DNA from: Rhodovulum tesquicola
GTDB taxonomy: Bacteria > Pseudomonadota > Alphaproteobacteria > Rhodobacterales > Rhodobacteraceae
Direction of reading: 5' to 3'
Length of the DNA stretch: 64,000 nucleotides
Assembly (NCBI RefSeq): GCF_024128855.1
Contig: NZ_JAMYDV010000003.1
Coordinates: 162,971 to 226,970 of the forward strand
The stretch's first letter is position 1; the number at the start of each line of letters is the position of its first letter. Under the pieces are notes generated by a model, which was not told the origin of the DNA, did not search any database, and worked only from the letters and a program-made list of their open reading frames with translations. Both the position numbers and the translations under genes were made by a program. Shown here piece by piece: positions 21,719-31,197 of the stretch.

Positions 21719-22621
21719 TCAGCTCCGCTTCAGCTTGGGATCGAGCGCGTCGCGCAACCCGTCGCCCATCAGGTTGATGGCGAGCACGGTCACCAGGATC
21801 GCCACGCCGGGGAAGGTCACGACCCACCAGGCGCGCAGGATGAACTCGCGCGCCTCGGCCAGCATGGTGCCCCATTCGGGCGTGGGGGGTTGCGCGCCCA
21901 TGCCCAGAAAGCCCAGCGCCGCGGCATCGAGGATCGCGGTGGAAAACGACAGCGCCGCCTGCACGATGATCGGGGCGAGGCAATTGGGCAGCACGGTCAC
22001 GAACATCAGCCGCGGCAGCTTCGCGCCCGCCACGCGCGCCGCCACGACATAGTCGCGCGTGCGCTCCGACAGGACCGAGGCGCGCGTCAGCCGCACGTAA
22101 TGGGGTTGCAGCACCAGCGCGATGGCGATCATCGCATTGGTCAGCGACGGGCCCAGGATCGCCACCAGCACCAGCGCCAGCAGAAGCGAGGGAAAGGCCA
22201 GGATCACGTCCATCAGCCGCATGATGAGCGTGTCCAGCCATTTCGGCGCAAAGCCCGCGATCAGCCCCAGCAGGATGCCGCCCGAGGCCGCGACCACCAC
22301 CACCACGATGCCCACGAAGAACGAGAACCGCGCGCCGTGGATCAACCGCGAAAGCATGTCGCGCCCCAGGGGATCGGTGCCCAGCGGAAAGGCCCAGCTC
22401 CCGCCCTCGGCCCAGGCCGGCGGCAGCAGGGTGGACTGGCGGAACTGCTCGGTCGGGTCATAGGGGGCCAGAAGCGGCGCGAACAGCGCCACGAAGACGA
22501 AGACCGCGAAGACGTAAAGCCCGATCACCGCCCCGCGGTTCTCGCGGAAATAGTACCAGAATTCGGCCAGCCGACCCTGCCGGTCGGGGGCCGCGCCCTG
22601 GGCGTCGGGTTCCGCCGTCAT
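21719..22621 (-). CDS. Peptide ABC transporter permease (DppC-like)
   Basis: 300 residues from ATG 22621, which overlaps the preceding permease stop by 4 bases; an open frame continues upstream but only as a shadow of that gene. One N-terminal helix (residues 25-48), a periplasmic loop with FPLGTDPLGRDMLSRLIHGAR, then five helices carrying the EAA motif (RTRDYVVAARVAGAKLPRLMFVTVLPN). This is the DppC/OppC half of the membrane channel. Confidence 0.93.
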   Translation of the reverse strand: MTAEPDAQGAAPDRQGRLAEFWYYFRENRGAVIGLYVFAVFVFVALFAPLLAPYDPTEQFRQSTLLPPAWAEGGSWAFPLGTDPLGRDMLSRLIHGARFSFFVGIVVVVVAASGGILLGLIAGFAPKWLDTLIMRLMDVILAFPSLLLALVLVAILGPSLTNAMIAIALVLQPHYVRLTRASVLSERTRDYVVAARVAGAKLPRLMFVTVLPNCLAPIIVQAALSFSTAILDAAALGFLGMGAQPPTPEWGTMLAEAREFILRAWWVVTFPGVAILVTVLAINLMGDGLRDALDPKLKRS

Positions 22622-23628
22622 TTCCGCGCCCTGATCTTGGGGTTGATGAGGCCGTAAAGGATGTCGACCGTCAGGTTCACCACCATCACCATCGACGCGA
22701 TCAGCAACAGGCCCCCCTGCACCACCGGGTAGTCGCGGCGGAAGATGGAATCGACCATCCACTTGCCGATGCCCGGCCAGGAAAAGATCGTCTCGGTCAG
22801 GATCGCCCCGGCCAGCAGCGTGCCGACCGACAGGCCGATCACGGTGATGACCGGGATCATCGCGTTGCGCAGCGCGTGCAGCCCGTTGACCCGGAGCGGC
22901 GACAGGCCCTTGGCGCGGGCGGTGCGGATATAATCCTCGGACAGCACCTCGAGCATGGCCGACCGGGTCTGCCGCGCGATCACCGCCAGCGGGATCGTGC
23001 CCAGAACGATGGTCGGCAGGATCAGGTGGCGGACGGCCGAGGCGAAGGCGCCGTTCTGCCCCGAGAGCAGGGAATCGATCAGCATGAAGCCCGTCACCTG
23101 CGGGAAGTAATAGATCAGGTCCATCCGCCCCGAGACCGGCGTCCAGCCCAGATTGCCCGAGAAGACGATGATCAGGAGCAGCGCCCACCAGAAGATCGGC
23201 ATCGAATAGCCCACAAGCGCGGTGGACATCAGCGCCCGGTCGAACAGCTTGCCGCGGTTGACCGCGGCGATCACGCCCGCGGGCAGGCCGATCGCGATGG
23301 CAAAGACGATGGCGCAGAGCGACAGTTCCAGCGTGGCGGGAAACAGCGCGAAGAATTCGTCCCAGACCGGGCGCTTGGTGACGTAGGAGGTGCCAAGATC
23401 GCCCTGAAGCACGCCCGTCAGGTAGTTCCAGAACTGCACCGGCAGCGGCTGGTCGAAGCCGAACTGCCGATAAAGCTCGGCATAGCGTTCCTCGGTCAGG
23501 CCGCGTTCGCCCGCCATCACGATGATCGGATCGCCCGGCAGGACGCGGATGAAGGCGAAGGAAATCAGCGTGACGCCCAGGAAGGTGGGCAGGAAGGTCA
23601 GCAGTCGGGAGAGAAGATAGCGGATCAT
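22618..23628 (-). CDS. Peptide ABC transporter permease (DppB-like)
   Basis: 336 residues, six predicted membrane helices. The N-terminus (YLLSRLLTFLPTFLGVTLISFAFIRVLPGDP) and the EAA-loop (EDYIRTARAKGLSPLRVNGLHALRNAMIP) are diagnostic of DppB/OppB proteins. ATG overlaps the M24 peptidase stop by 4 bases, and its own stop overlaps the DppC start by 4 bases: a tightly coupled unit. Confidence 0.94.
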   Translation of the reverse strand: MIRYLLSRLLTFLPTFLGVTLISFAFIRVLPGDPIIVMAGERGLTEERYAELYRQFGFDQPLPVQFWNYLTGVLQGDLGTSYVTKRPVWDEFFALFPATLELSLCAIVFAIAIGLPAGVIAAVNRGKLFDRALMSTALVGYSMPIFWWALLLIIVFSGNLGWTPVSGRMDLIYYFPQVTGFMLIDSLLSGQNGAFASAVRHLILPTIVLGTIPLAVIARQTRSAMLEVLSEDYIRTARAKGLSPLRVNGLHALRNAMIPVITVIGLSVGTLLAGAILTETIFSWPGIGKWMVDSIFRRDYPVVQGGLLLIASMVMVVNLTVDILYGLINPKIRARK

Positions 23629-24722
23629 GGGGCGATCACTATCAACTCGCGGCGGAAACTGGTCAATGACCGGCAGCCTGTTTCCGTCACCAGAATGTCA
23701 TCCTCGATCCGCACGCCGAAGCCGCCGATCCGGTAAAGGCCCGGCTCGTTGGTGAAGACCATGCCGGGTTCCAGCACCTGATGGTTGCCGCGCATGATAT
23801 AGGGCGCCTCATGCACCTCGCGGCCCAGCCCGTGGCCCGTCTTGGTGCGGATGCGTTCGGCGAAGGGCGAGGCCTCGAGCACCGATGTCACCGCGTCGTC
23901 CACCTGATGCGCGGTAGCACCCGGGCGAGTGACCGAATGGCCCGCCAGATTGGCGCGCAGAACGGTGTCGTAGACATGTTCTGCCTCGTCGGTCGCATGT
24001 CCGACGAAGACGGTGCGGGTGATGTCGGCGCAGAACCCGCCCCAGCGCGCGCCGAAATCCAGCAGCAGCGCATCGCCCGGCCGGATCGCGTAATCGGGCC
24101 TTGCATGGGCATGGGGCAGCGCGGAATTGTCGGCCGCGGCCACGATCGGGTGAAAGGCCATATCCTCGGCCCCCTCGGCGACCAGGGCCTGGAGCAGCAG
24201 GCTTTCGACCTGCTTCTCGGTCTGCCCCATGCGCAGGTTGTCCAGCACATTGGCCAGTGCGCGTTCGGAAATCTCGATGGCGCGCTCCAGCGCGGCGATC
24301 TCGCCCGCGGTCTTGCGGATGCGCAGCCCCGAGATATCGCGCTCGGCATCGACGATCCGCAGGCCCGGATATGCGGCGGCCAGCGCGTGGTGGACGAAGA
24401 CGCGCATAACCTGACCCTCGACCGCAAGGCTGGACAGCGCCATATGGCTGGCCAGCGCGTCGAAGGCCGGCTGATATCCGTCCTGATCGCGCCAGTCGAA
24501 GACCGTGCCGGGAAAATCCAGATGGGCAAAGGAGCCCAGTTCCAGGTTCGGCACCACGGCTGCGGGCGCCCCCTCGGCGGGGATAAGCAGGACAAGCGGG
24601 CGTTCGTTGCTGTGAAAGCTGTGGCCCGTCACGCGGGTAAAATTCGGGCCGGGCACGAGTGCGACCGCATCCACCCCAAGCCTTGCCGCAAGCGCGGCAT
24701 ATTCCGAAAGTCTCGGCCCCAT
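23625..24722 (-). CDS. M24 family metallopeptidase (Xaa-Pro peptidase-like)
   Basis: 365 residues from ATG 24722; an in-frame TTG at 24761 falls inside a hairpin and is a poorer start. The creatinase-like N-terminal domain (1-150) is followed by the pita-bread catalytic domain with all five metal ligands: Asp in LLLDFGARWGG, Asp in CADITRTVFVG, His in GHGLGREVHEAPY, Glu in FTNEPGLY and Glu in GVRIEDDILVTE. It removes N-terminal residues ahead of proline. Sitting between the binding protein and permeases, it probably digests imported peptides in the cytoplasm. Confidence 0.9.
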   Translation of the reverse strand: MGPRLSEYAALAARLGVDAVALVPGPNFTRVTGHSFHSNERPLVLLIPAEGAPAAVVPNLELGSFAHLDFPGTVFDWRDQDGYQPAFDALASHMALSSLAVEGQVMRVFVHHALAAAYPGLRIVDAERDISGLRIRKTAGEIAALERAIEISERALANVLDNLRMGQTEKQVESLLLQALVAEGAEDMAFHPIVAAADNSALPHAHARPDYAIRPGDALLLDFGARWGGFCADITRTVFVGHATDEAEHVYDTVLRANLAGHSVTRPGATAHQVDDAVTSVLEASPFAERIRTKTGHGLGREVHEAPYIMRGNHQVLEPGMVFTNEPGLYRIGGFGVRIEDDILVTETGCRSLTSFRRELIVIAP

Positions 24723-24746
24723 GTCTTTGACATCCAGATAAACTCT

Positions 24747-24772
24747 GGCGGGGCCTTGCAAGAGGCCCCGCC
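24747..24772 (-). repeat. Stem-loop between the binding-protein gene and the peptidase
   Basis: Perfect inverted repeat GGCGGGGCC/GGCCCCGCC with an 8-base loop (TTGCAAGA), 17 bases after the binding-protein stop. No T-run follows, so it looks like a 3' stabilising or attenuating hairpin that would let the binding protein be made in excess, as in many ABC operons. Confidence 0.7.
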
Positions 24773-24788
24773 CGGACTTGTCAGGCCG

Positions 24789-26381
24789 TCACTCGGCCAG
24801 GCTCACATCGGTAAAGATGTGCCCGCCTAGCGGATGCACCGTGTAGCCCTCGACCTCGGGGCGCACGGGCATGAACACGACCGAATGCGCGATGGTCGCC
24901 CAGGGCGCCTGCTCCTTGAAGATGACCTGCGCCTCTTCGTAAAGCGCGGTGCGCTCGGCCACATCGGCGGTGATCTTGGCCTTCTGGATCACGTCCTCGA
25001 AAGGCTGGTAGCACCATTGCGCACGGTTTGCCCCGCCCACCCCGTCGCAACCCAGAAGCACCGCGAGGAAGTTGTCCGGGTCGCCATTGTCGCCGGTCCA
25101 GCCCAGCAGCACCGCACCGTCGCGGTCCACCGAGGACGAGCGTTCCAGGTATTCGCCCCATTCATAGGACACGATCTCGACCCCAACGCCGATCGCCGCG
25201 AAATCCGCCTGGATCAGTTCCGCCATGCGCCGCGCATTCGGGTTGTAGGGCCGCTGAACCGGCATCGCCCAGACCTTCATCGAAAGGCCGGTGATCCCCT
25301 CTTCGGCCAGCATGGCCCTGGCCGCCTCGGGATCGTAGGGATCGTCCACGATGGCGTCATTGTAGGACCAAAGGGTCGGCGGGATCGGATTCTTGGCCGC
25401 CTCGCCCGAGCCCTGGAACACCACGTCGATGATCGCCTGCTTGTCGATCGCCATGTTCAGGGCCTTGCGCACCTTCGGGTTGTCGAAGGGCGGGATCTTG
25501 CTGTTATAGGCAAGATAGCCCACGTTCAGCCCTTCCTGCTCCAGCACGGTGATGCCGGGATCATCCTTCATCGCCTGAACGTCGGCGGGGTTCGGAAAGG
25601 GCATGACGTGGCATTCGCCGGCCTTCAGCTTCTGGTAGCGCACCGATGCATCGGGCGTGATGGCAAAGACCAGGTTCTCGACCTTGGGCTTGCCCGCGTC
25701 CCAGTACTCGGCATTGCGCTGGTAGCGGATCACCGCGTCCTTCTGGTAGGCGACGAAGCGGAACGGGCCGGTGCCGACGGGCTGCTGGTTCAGCATCTCG
25801 GGCGTGCCCGCGGCCAGCATCGCATCGGCATATTCCGCCGAAAGGATCGACGCGAAATCCATCGCCATGTTTGCGATGAAGGGCGCCTCGGGACGGTTCA
25901 GGATGAATTTCACCGTGTAGTCGTCGACCTTCTCGATCGACGCGATGAGGTCCGGCATCGACATGCCGTTGAAATATTCCCAAGTGCCGCCCGAGACCTG
26001 GTTATAGGGATTGTCCGCCTTCCACTGCCGCTCGAAGGTGAAGATCACGTCATCGGCGTTGAAGTCGCGACCCGGCGTGAAGCGGTCGTTGGAATGGAAC
26101 TTCACGCCTTGCCGCAGCTTGAAGGTGTATTCCAGCCCGTCATCGGACACTTCGTAGCTTTCGGCAAGACCGGGGACGACATTGGTGGTGCCCGTCTCGA
26201 ATTCCACCAGCCGGTTGTAGACCGGATGCGAGGAGGCATCGAACGTCGTGCCCGCCGTGTAGAGCGCCGGGTCGAAGCCTTCGGGCGAACCTTCGGAGCA
26301 ATAGACAAGGGTCTGGGCAGACGCGCCCGCGCCGATCAGCGCCAGCATGCCGGCCGAAGCCATGAGGTTTCTCAGTTTCAT
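24789..26381 (-). CDS. Peptide ABC transporter substrate-binding protein
   Basis: 530 residues with a clean signal peptide (MKLRNLMASAGMLALIGAGASAQ). The mature protein starts TLVYCSEGSPEGFDPALYTAGTTFDASSHPVYNRLVEFE, and shows YTFKLRQGVKFHS, AYNSKIPPFDNPKVRKALNMAIDKQAII and the C-terminal ALYEEAQVIFKEQAPWATIAHS of family 5 (DppA/OppA) binding proteins. It captures peptides in the periplasm for the permease genes downstream. First gene of the six-gene unit. Confidence 0.94.
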   Translation of the reverse strand: MKLRNLMASAGMLALIGAGASAQTLVYCSEGSPEGFDPALYTAGTTFDASSHPVYNRLVEFETGTTNVVPGLAESYEVSDDGLEYTFKLRQGVKFHSNDRFTPGRDFNADDVIFTFERQWKADNPYNQVSGGTWEYFNGMSMPDLIASIEKVDDYTVKFILNRPEAPFIANMAMDFASILSAEYADAMLAAGTPEMLNQQPVGTGPFRFVAYQKDAVIRYQRNAEYWDAGKPKVENLVFAITPDASVRYQKLKAGECHVMPFPNPADVQAMKDDPGITVLEQEGLNVGYLAYNSKIPPFDNPKVRKALNMAIDKQAIIDVVFQGSGEAAKNPIPPTLWSYNDAIVDDPYDPEAARAMLAEEGITGLSMKVWAMPVQRPYNPNARRMAELIQADFAAIGVGVEIVSYEWGEYLERSSSVDRDGAVLLGWTGDNGDPDNFLAVLLGCDGVGGANRAQWCYQPFEDVIQKAKITADVAERTALYEEAQVIFKEQAPWATIAHSVVFMPVRPEVEGYTVHPLGGHIFTDVSLAE

Positions 26382-26967
26382 CGTGATCTCCCTTTGGATC
26401 TTGATGTGGGTGCCTGTTTGCGGCCGCTCGCGGCCTCGCGCGCGTCTTGTGAACGGGGTGCCGGGTCCAGGCCCGGCCCTGGGCCCGACGCATGGACCCT
26501 GAAGGATGACGGGTGCCTGATGGCGGCTTTCCTGTCGGGGGCAGTTGCGGGTGATGGCTGGCTCGATGACTTGCCAGATCGCGCTCCAACCTGCCCGGCC
26601 AGCGATGCGACCCCGCTCGAATCATGCCCGCGGGAAAAGGCCCGATGGCAGGTCTCTGGCAGATGCTCCATGTCCGACACCCTGTCCCCGTTGAACGGGG
26701 CGGTGTGGGCCATGCTGGGCCTTGGGCGCGCCTTTGGCGTCATTCGAGTCCTCTCCCGACGCCATAGTGAACCCCATTGGCGCGCCGAAGAAAACCCGTT
26801 CCTGCACGTCATTTCCCAAACACCCGCCCGGCACGGAAGCACAGCGTCCATCGCGTCGGGTCGCAGCGCCGGACGCTCCCTGACCATGCAGTCAATTTCG
26901 CCTTTGGTATTGCAGTGCTGACCGCCAATCCGTCCTAAGATTGCCGAGGGGACCGGGAGGATCGGAC
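26382..26967. other. Gene-free divergent region between the peptide transporter and the two-component system
   Basis: 586 bases without a convincing gene: open frames exist on both strands but have no recognisable product or consistent ribosome sites. It contains a GC-rich hairpin (GGGTCCAGG/CCTGGGCCC, 26463-26486, one G-T pair). Promoters for both flanking genes should be here; none can be pinned down. Confidence 0.6.
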
Positions 26968-28620
26968 TTGGAACATCGACGCGGCAGCGCCGGACCGGCG
27001 GCGGCAGCGCGGGACGCTAGGCGGCTGCGCCATGGCTGGAACCCGTTCGCCTCGCTCAAGGGGCGGTTGGGGCTCGGCGCCGGGATGATCGGGTTGGTCG
27101 CGATCCTTTCCGGGGCTCTGACCCTTCACGGGATGGGCGAGGTCTCGCAGCGGATCACCGAATCGCTGAACGCAGAGCGGCGCATCGCGCGCTATTCGGT
27201 GCTGTCCACGCAGATCTCGGCCTTCATCGCGATATCGGCCGAGGCGATGCAGGCCGGCCTGTCGCTCGATCAGCGCGCCGCGCGGATGGAAACCGCGACC
27301 CGGGGGCTGGAAGGCACCTTCGCGCTGATGCGAGAGGATCTCGGGGCCGCGGTCGCACAGGCCCGCAGCCAGGGGCTGGACGAGCAGTCGCGGCGCGCCA
27401 CGCAAAGCATCGCCATTGCCCGAATGGAGGCGCTGTTCACCTCCACACGCGACGGGCTTTTGTCGGGGCAGACCGGCCAGAACGAGGCGCGCGCCTATCT
27501 CGCGGGATTCTCGCAGGCGGTTGAACCGCTGCTGAATGCCGCCGTGGCCGACGAGATGCGTATCCGCGACCAGATCATCTCCGGCATAGGCGAGTTGCGC
27601 CGACGGCTGACGCTGATGGCCCTTGGAATCTCGGCGCTGGCCGCGGGAATGTTCGGCGCGTTCTATTTCGGCCTTGTTCGTCCGCAACTCAATCGGCTCG
27701 ACCTCGCCCGGCAGGCGGCACAGCGGATCGGTCGCGGCGAGTTCGATGTCACACTGCCCGAGGATCGCGGCGACGAGATCGGACGCCTTTTCGCCGAAAC
27801 CAACCGTGCGGCCCGTGCCCTCGCCCTCCGGCGCGACGGGGTCGAGGCCGAATGGGCCCGGCTGAACGAAACCATCGCGGCACGCACCGAGGAATTGCGC
27901 GCCGCGAACGAGGCGCTGGCGCGGACCGACGAGGAACGGCGCCGATTCTTCGCCGATATCGGCCACGAGTTGCGCACGCCACTGACAGTCATACTGCTGG
28001 AATCGGAACTGGGCGTGCGCGGGGCTGGCGATACACGGGTCGGCTTCGAGACGATCCGCGACCGCGCACGGCGGCTGGGGCGCCGGATCGACGACATGCT
28101 GCGGGTGGCGCGCTCGGAAAGCGGGCGGATCGAACTGTCGCACGAGCCCTGCGATCTCGGCCGCGTGGCCACCGAAGCGGTTGCCGATGTCCGCCCGGAA
28201 ATCGCCGCGGCGGGCATGAGCATGAATTTGGACAGCATGCCCGGGCTGCGGGTGCTGGGCGACCCGGACTGGTTGCGGCAGTTGATCGCCGGGCTTGTCC
28301 GGAACGCGGTGCGCCATGCCGGGCCGGGCGGCCAACTGGCCGTCGCCATCGCCGCCGATGGCGACTGGGGCGTGCTGCGGGTCACGGATAACGGACCCGG
28401 TGTGCCTGCGGACGAGATCGGCCGGGTCTTCACCCGGTTTCACCGCGGCAAGGCCGGTTCCCGCGTCGGGGGATTCGGCATCGGGCTTGCGCTGGTGAAA
28501 TGGCTTGTGGAAGAGATGGGCGGCGAGGTCGCGCTGGTAAGCCCGGTGCCCGAGGCGCAACGCCTTGGCACGGAACCCGGCACGCTGGTCGAGTTGCGCC
28601 TGCCCCTGATCGAGGAGTGA
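26968..28620 (+). CDS. Membrane sensor histidine kinase
   Basis: 550 residues. I favour TTG 26968 as start, since GGGAGG (26955-26960) sits 7 bases upstream. Two membrane helices (about residues 38-58 and 215-235) bracket a helical periplasmic sensor of some 150 residues, followed by a HAMP-like linker (RLDLARQAAQRIGRGEFDV...DEIGRLFAETN), the phosphoacceptor His in FFADIGHELRTPLTV, the N box LVRNAVRHAG, and G boxes DNGPGVPADEIGRVFTRFHRG and GGFGIGLALVKW. It pairs with the response regulator 9 bases downstream. The signal is unknown; adjacency to pqq suggests a role with PQQ or its dehydrogenases. Confidence 0.88.
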   Translation: MEHRRGSAGPAAAARDARRLRHGWNPFASLKGRLGLGAGMIGLVAILSGALTLHGMGEVSQRITESLNAERRIARYSVLSTQISAFIAISAEAMQAGLSLDQRAARMETATRGLEGTFALMREDLGAAVAQARSQGLDEQSRRATQSIAIARMEALFTSTRDGLLSGQTGQNEARAYLAGFSQAVEPLLNAAVADEMRIRDQIISGIGELRRRLTLMALGISALAAGMFGAFYFGLVRPQLNRLDLARQAAQRIGRGEFDVTLPEDRGDEIGRLFAETNRAARALALRRDGVEAEWARLNETIAARTEELRAANEALARTDEERRRFFADIGHELRTPLTVILLESELGVRGAGDTRVGFETIRDRARRLGRRIDDMLRVARSESGRIELSHEPCDLGRVATEAVADVRPEIAAAGMSMNLDSMPGLRVLGDPDWLRQLIAGLVRNAVRHAGPGGQLAVAIAADGDWGVLRVTDNGPGVPADEIGRVFTRFHRGKAGSRVGGFGIGLALVKWLVEEMGGEVALVSPVPEAQRLGTEPGTLVELRLPLIEE

Positions 28621-28629
28621 CGTCCCGCG

Positions 28630-29322
28630 ATGGCCGAAACAGCCAACAGCATCCTGATCGTGGACGACGACCCCGAGATCACCTCGGCTCTGGCCCGGGG
28701 GCTTGCGTTGCATGGATATCGCACGATCTGCGCCCATCGCGTCGAGGAGGCGCGCAAGAGGTTCCGCGAGGACCGGCCGGGAGCGGCCATCGTCGACGTC
28801 ATGATCGGCCCGGACAGCGGCATCGAACTGGTGCGCGAGTTGCGCGCCGAGGGCATCCGCACGCCGATCCTGATGCTGAGCGCGCTGTCCGAGGTCGAGG
28901 ACCGCACCGTCGGACTGGATGCGGGCGCGGATGACTACATCGCCAAGCCCTTCGCCTTTGACGAGCTGGTGACCCGTCTCAAGGTGCAGGAACGTCGCGC
29001 CCGCCGCGCGGGCCCCGCCCCTGCCCCGCGGCTGGACCCGGCAACCCGCACCGTCCACGGTCCGGCGGCCAGCGTCACGCTGACCGAGCGGGAATTCGCG
29101 CTTCTGGACCTTCTGTGGAGCCATCGCGGCGAAGTCCTGTCGCGCGCGGACCTGTTCGACCGGCTCTGGGCGCGCGAGGGCACCAGTTCCGAGAACGTCG
29201 TCGATGTCTATATCGGCTACCTCCGCCGCAAGCTGGCCCCCACGCGGGACTTCGGATTCGAGCTGCGCACCCTGCGAAACCGTGGCTTCGTGCTGGAGCC
29301 GGTGGCAGATCTGGACGGCTAA
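28630..29322 (+). CDS. OmpR-family response regulator
   Basis: 230 residues. Receiver domain with the acidic pair in ILIVDDDPEI, phospho-acceptor Asp in AAIVDVMIGPDSG, and Lys in DDYIAKPFAFDELV, then a winged-helix DNA-binding domain (VTLTEREFALLDLLWSHRGEVLSRADLFDRLW, VVDVYIGYLRRKL). Cotranscribed with the kinase. pqqA begins 111 bases after its stop, so it may control the pqq genes. Confidence 0.93.
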   Translation: MAETANSILIVDDDPEITSALARGLALHGYRTICAHRVEEARKRFREDRPGAAIVDVMIGPDSGIELVRELRAEGIRTPILMLSALSEVEDRTVGLDAGADDYIAKPFAFDELVTRLKVQERRARRAGPAPAPRLDPATRTVHGPAASVTLTEREFALLDLLWSHRGEVLSRADLFDRLWAREGTSSENVVDVYIGYLRRKLAPTRDFGFELRTLRNRGFVLEPVADLDG

Positions 29323-29367
29323 ACCCCTATATTCGCGCCGTTTTTATAATTTCTTAGAACAATTCTT

Positions 29368-29396
29368 TTGACGCGAGGGCCGCCATTGGGAATGCT
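29368..29396 (+). promoter_or_regulatory. Possible sigma-70-type promoter for pqqA
   Basis: TTGACG (29368-29373) and AATGCT (29391-29396) are 17 bases apart; the -10 match is weak (3 of 6). Just upstream lies an AT-rich tract with the small inverted repeat AGAA-CAA-TTCT (29356-29366), a possible operator. Confidence 0.3.
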
Positions 29397-29433
29397 TCGC
29401 CTGTCCTACGGGAACCTTAAGGGAGAACTCATC

Positions 29434-29532
29434 ATGGCCTGGACCAAACCCACCCTCCGCGAGATCGAGTGCGGCATGGAAATCAACATGTACGGCCCGG
29501 ACAGCGGCGACGATCAGGGCGGCCTGTTTTGA
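29434..29532 (+). CDS. pqqA: PQQ precursor peptide PqqA
   Basis: 32 residues, too short for ordinary gene finders. It starts MAWTKPTL and has Glu16 and Tyr20 in EINMY, the two residues that PqqE cross-links and that become pyrroloquinoline quinone. A 12-residue acidic/glycine tail follows Tyr20, somewhat longer than in many homologues. A GGGAG site precedes the ATG, and pqqB starts 22 bases after the stop. Confidence 0.93.
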   Translation: MAWTKPTLREIECGMEINMYGPDSGDDQGGLF

Positions 29533-29554
29533 TCGGCTGCGCGCGGAGGCCACG

Positions 29555-30451
29555 TTGGGATTCCGCGCGCATATCCTCGGGGCGGCTGCCGGTGGTGGAT
29601 TGCCCCAATGGAATTGCGGCTGCGAGAATTGTCGCCTTGCAAGGCAAGGGTCGATACCTGCCCAGACCCAATCTTCCCTAGCGGTCACGGGCAACGGCGA
29701 GGACTGGGCGATCCTGAACGCCTCGCCCGATATCAGGCACCAACTCACGGACTGCGCGGCGCTGCACCCCTCCGGCCTGCGCGAGGTGCCGCTTAAATCG
29801 GTTCTCGTGACGAATGGCGATATCGACCATGTCGCTGGCCTGCTGACGCTGCGCGAGATGCAGCCCTTTGACTTGTTCGCCACCGCCGGCATCCACCAGA
29901 TTCTGGCGCAGAACCCGATCTTCGCGGCGCTGAACGAAAAGGTCGTGACACGCAAGACCGTGACACTCGGCGTTCCCTTCCGGCTGGCACCGGGCCTGTG
30001 GGCGGACCTGTTCCCGGTGCCCGGCAAGGTGCCGCTTTACCTTGAGGGCGAGACGGTCGAGACCGATCTGGTCGGCGAGCAGACCGTGGGCGTCCACCTG
30101 ACCGGCGGCGGCGGCGAGGCGCTGTATATCCCCGGCTGCGCGATGCTGAACGACGACCTTCGCGCGCGTCTGAACGGGGCGCCGCTGGTGTTCTTCGACG
30201 GCACGCTCTGGCGCGACGACGAGATGGTGCGGGCAGGGCTGGGGGAAAAGACCGGCAAGCGGATGGGCCATATCTCGATGAGCGGGCCGGACGGGTCGAT
30301 CGCGGCTTTTGCCGGGCTCGACGTCGGCAAGAAGATCTATGTGCACATGAACAACACCAACCCGGTGCTGAACCCCGCCAGCCCCGAACGGGCCGAGGCC
30401 GAGGCCGCCGGGTGGATCATCGGACAGGACGGAATGGAGATCACGCCATGA
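29555..30451 (+). CDS. pqqB: PQQ biosynthesis protein PqqB
   Basis: 298 residues. Start is TTG 29555 behind GCGGAGG. It is a metallo-beta-lactamase-fold protein: LGAAAGGGLPQWNCGCENCRLAR with the zinc-binding cysteines, then NASPDIRHQL, VTNGDIDHVAGLLTLRE, FFDGTLWRDDEMVRAG and KIYVHMNNTNP. PqqB hydroxylates the cross-linked Glu-Tyr intermediate. Overlaps pqqC by 4 bases. Confidence 0.95.
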   Translation: MGFRAHILGAAAGGGLPQWNCGCENCRLARQGSIPAQTQSSLAVTGNGEDWAILNASPDIRHQLTDCAALHPSGLREVPLKSVLVTNGDIDHVAGLLTLREMQPFDLFATAGIHQILAQNPIFAALNEKVVTRKTVTLGVPFRLAPGLWADLFPVPGKVPLYLEGETVETDLVGEQTVGVHLTGGGGEALYIPGCAMLNDDLRARLNGAPLVFFDGTLWRDDEMVRAGLGEKTGKRMGHISMSGPDGSIAAFAGLDVGKKIYVHMNNTNPVLNPASPERAEAEAAGWIIGQDGMEITP

Positions 30452-31197
30452 CCCAGACCCGCGAGGAGTTCGAGGCCCGGCTGCGCCGGATCGGGGACGA
30501 GCGCTATCACGACAAGCACCCGTTCCACCACCTGCTGCATGGCGGGCGCTGCACGCCCGATCAGGTCCGCGCCTGGGTCATCAACCGCTATTACTACCAG
30601 TCGCGCATCCCGATGAAGGACGCGGCCTTCATGTCGCGCGTCGAGGATCCGAAACTGCGCCGCGCCTGGCGGTCCCGGATCGAGGATCACGACGGCACCG
30701 CCGAGAACGAGGGCGGCATCGCGCGCTGGCTGAAGCTGGCCGAGGCGGTGGGGCTCGACCCCGACTACGTGGCCTCCGAAGAGGGCATCCTTCCGGCGAC
30801 GAAATTCGCCGTCGACGCCTATGTCCGCTTCGTCCGCGACAAGACCCTGCTGGAGGCGGTGGCGTCCTCGCTGACCGAACTCTTCGCGCCCAAGATCCAT
30901 GCCGAACGGATCGAGGGGCTGTTGAAGAACTACGATTTCGCGGACGACACGAGCCTCTCCTATTTCCGCAAGCGCCTGACCGAGGCGCCCAAGGATGTGG
31001 CCTTCGGCCTTGGCTGGGTGCTGGACCATGCCGATACGGCAGAGAAACAGGACGCCGCCGCGAACGCCCTGATCTTCAAGACGAATGTCTTGTGGGCGCA
31101 GCTCGACGCGCTCTATTCCGCCTATGTCGAGCCCGCCCGCATCCCGCCGGGCGCCTGGGTGCCGGGCACGGGGCTTGCGCTGGCGAAGGCATCATGA
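30448..31197 (+). CDS. pqqC: Pyrroloquinoline-quinone synthase PqqC
   Basis: 249 residues, all-helical haem-oxygenase-like fold typical of PqqC. Conserved stretches: KHPFHHLLHGG, RAWVINRYYYQSRIPMKDAAFMSR, DHDGTAENEGGIARWL, SLTELFAPKIHAERIEG and SYFRKRL. It carries out the final eight-electron oxidation and ring closure of PQQ without a cofactor. Coupled by 4-base overlaps to pqqB and pqqD. Confidence 0.96.
   Translation: MTQTREEFEARLRRIGDERYHDKHPFHHLLHGGRCTPDQVRAWVINRYYYQSRIPMKDAAFMSRVEDPKLRRAWRSRIEDHDGTAENEGGIARWLKLAEAVGLDPDYVASEEGILPATKFAVDAYVRFVRDKTLLEAVASSLTELFAPKIHAERIEGLLKNYDFADDTSLSYFRKRLTEAPKDVAFGLGWVLDHADTAEKQDAAANALIFKTNVLWAQLDALYSAYVEPARIPPGAWVPGTGLALAKAS

Noticed and set aside
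26378..26887. Possible gene in the divergent region before the kinase
   Set aside because: Overlaps the binding-protein start, contains the GC hairpin, and encodes no recognisable sequence.
26935..29124. Long open frame on the minus strand opposite the two-component system
   Set aside because: Shadow of the kinase and regulator; no motif or ribosome site.
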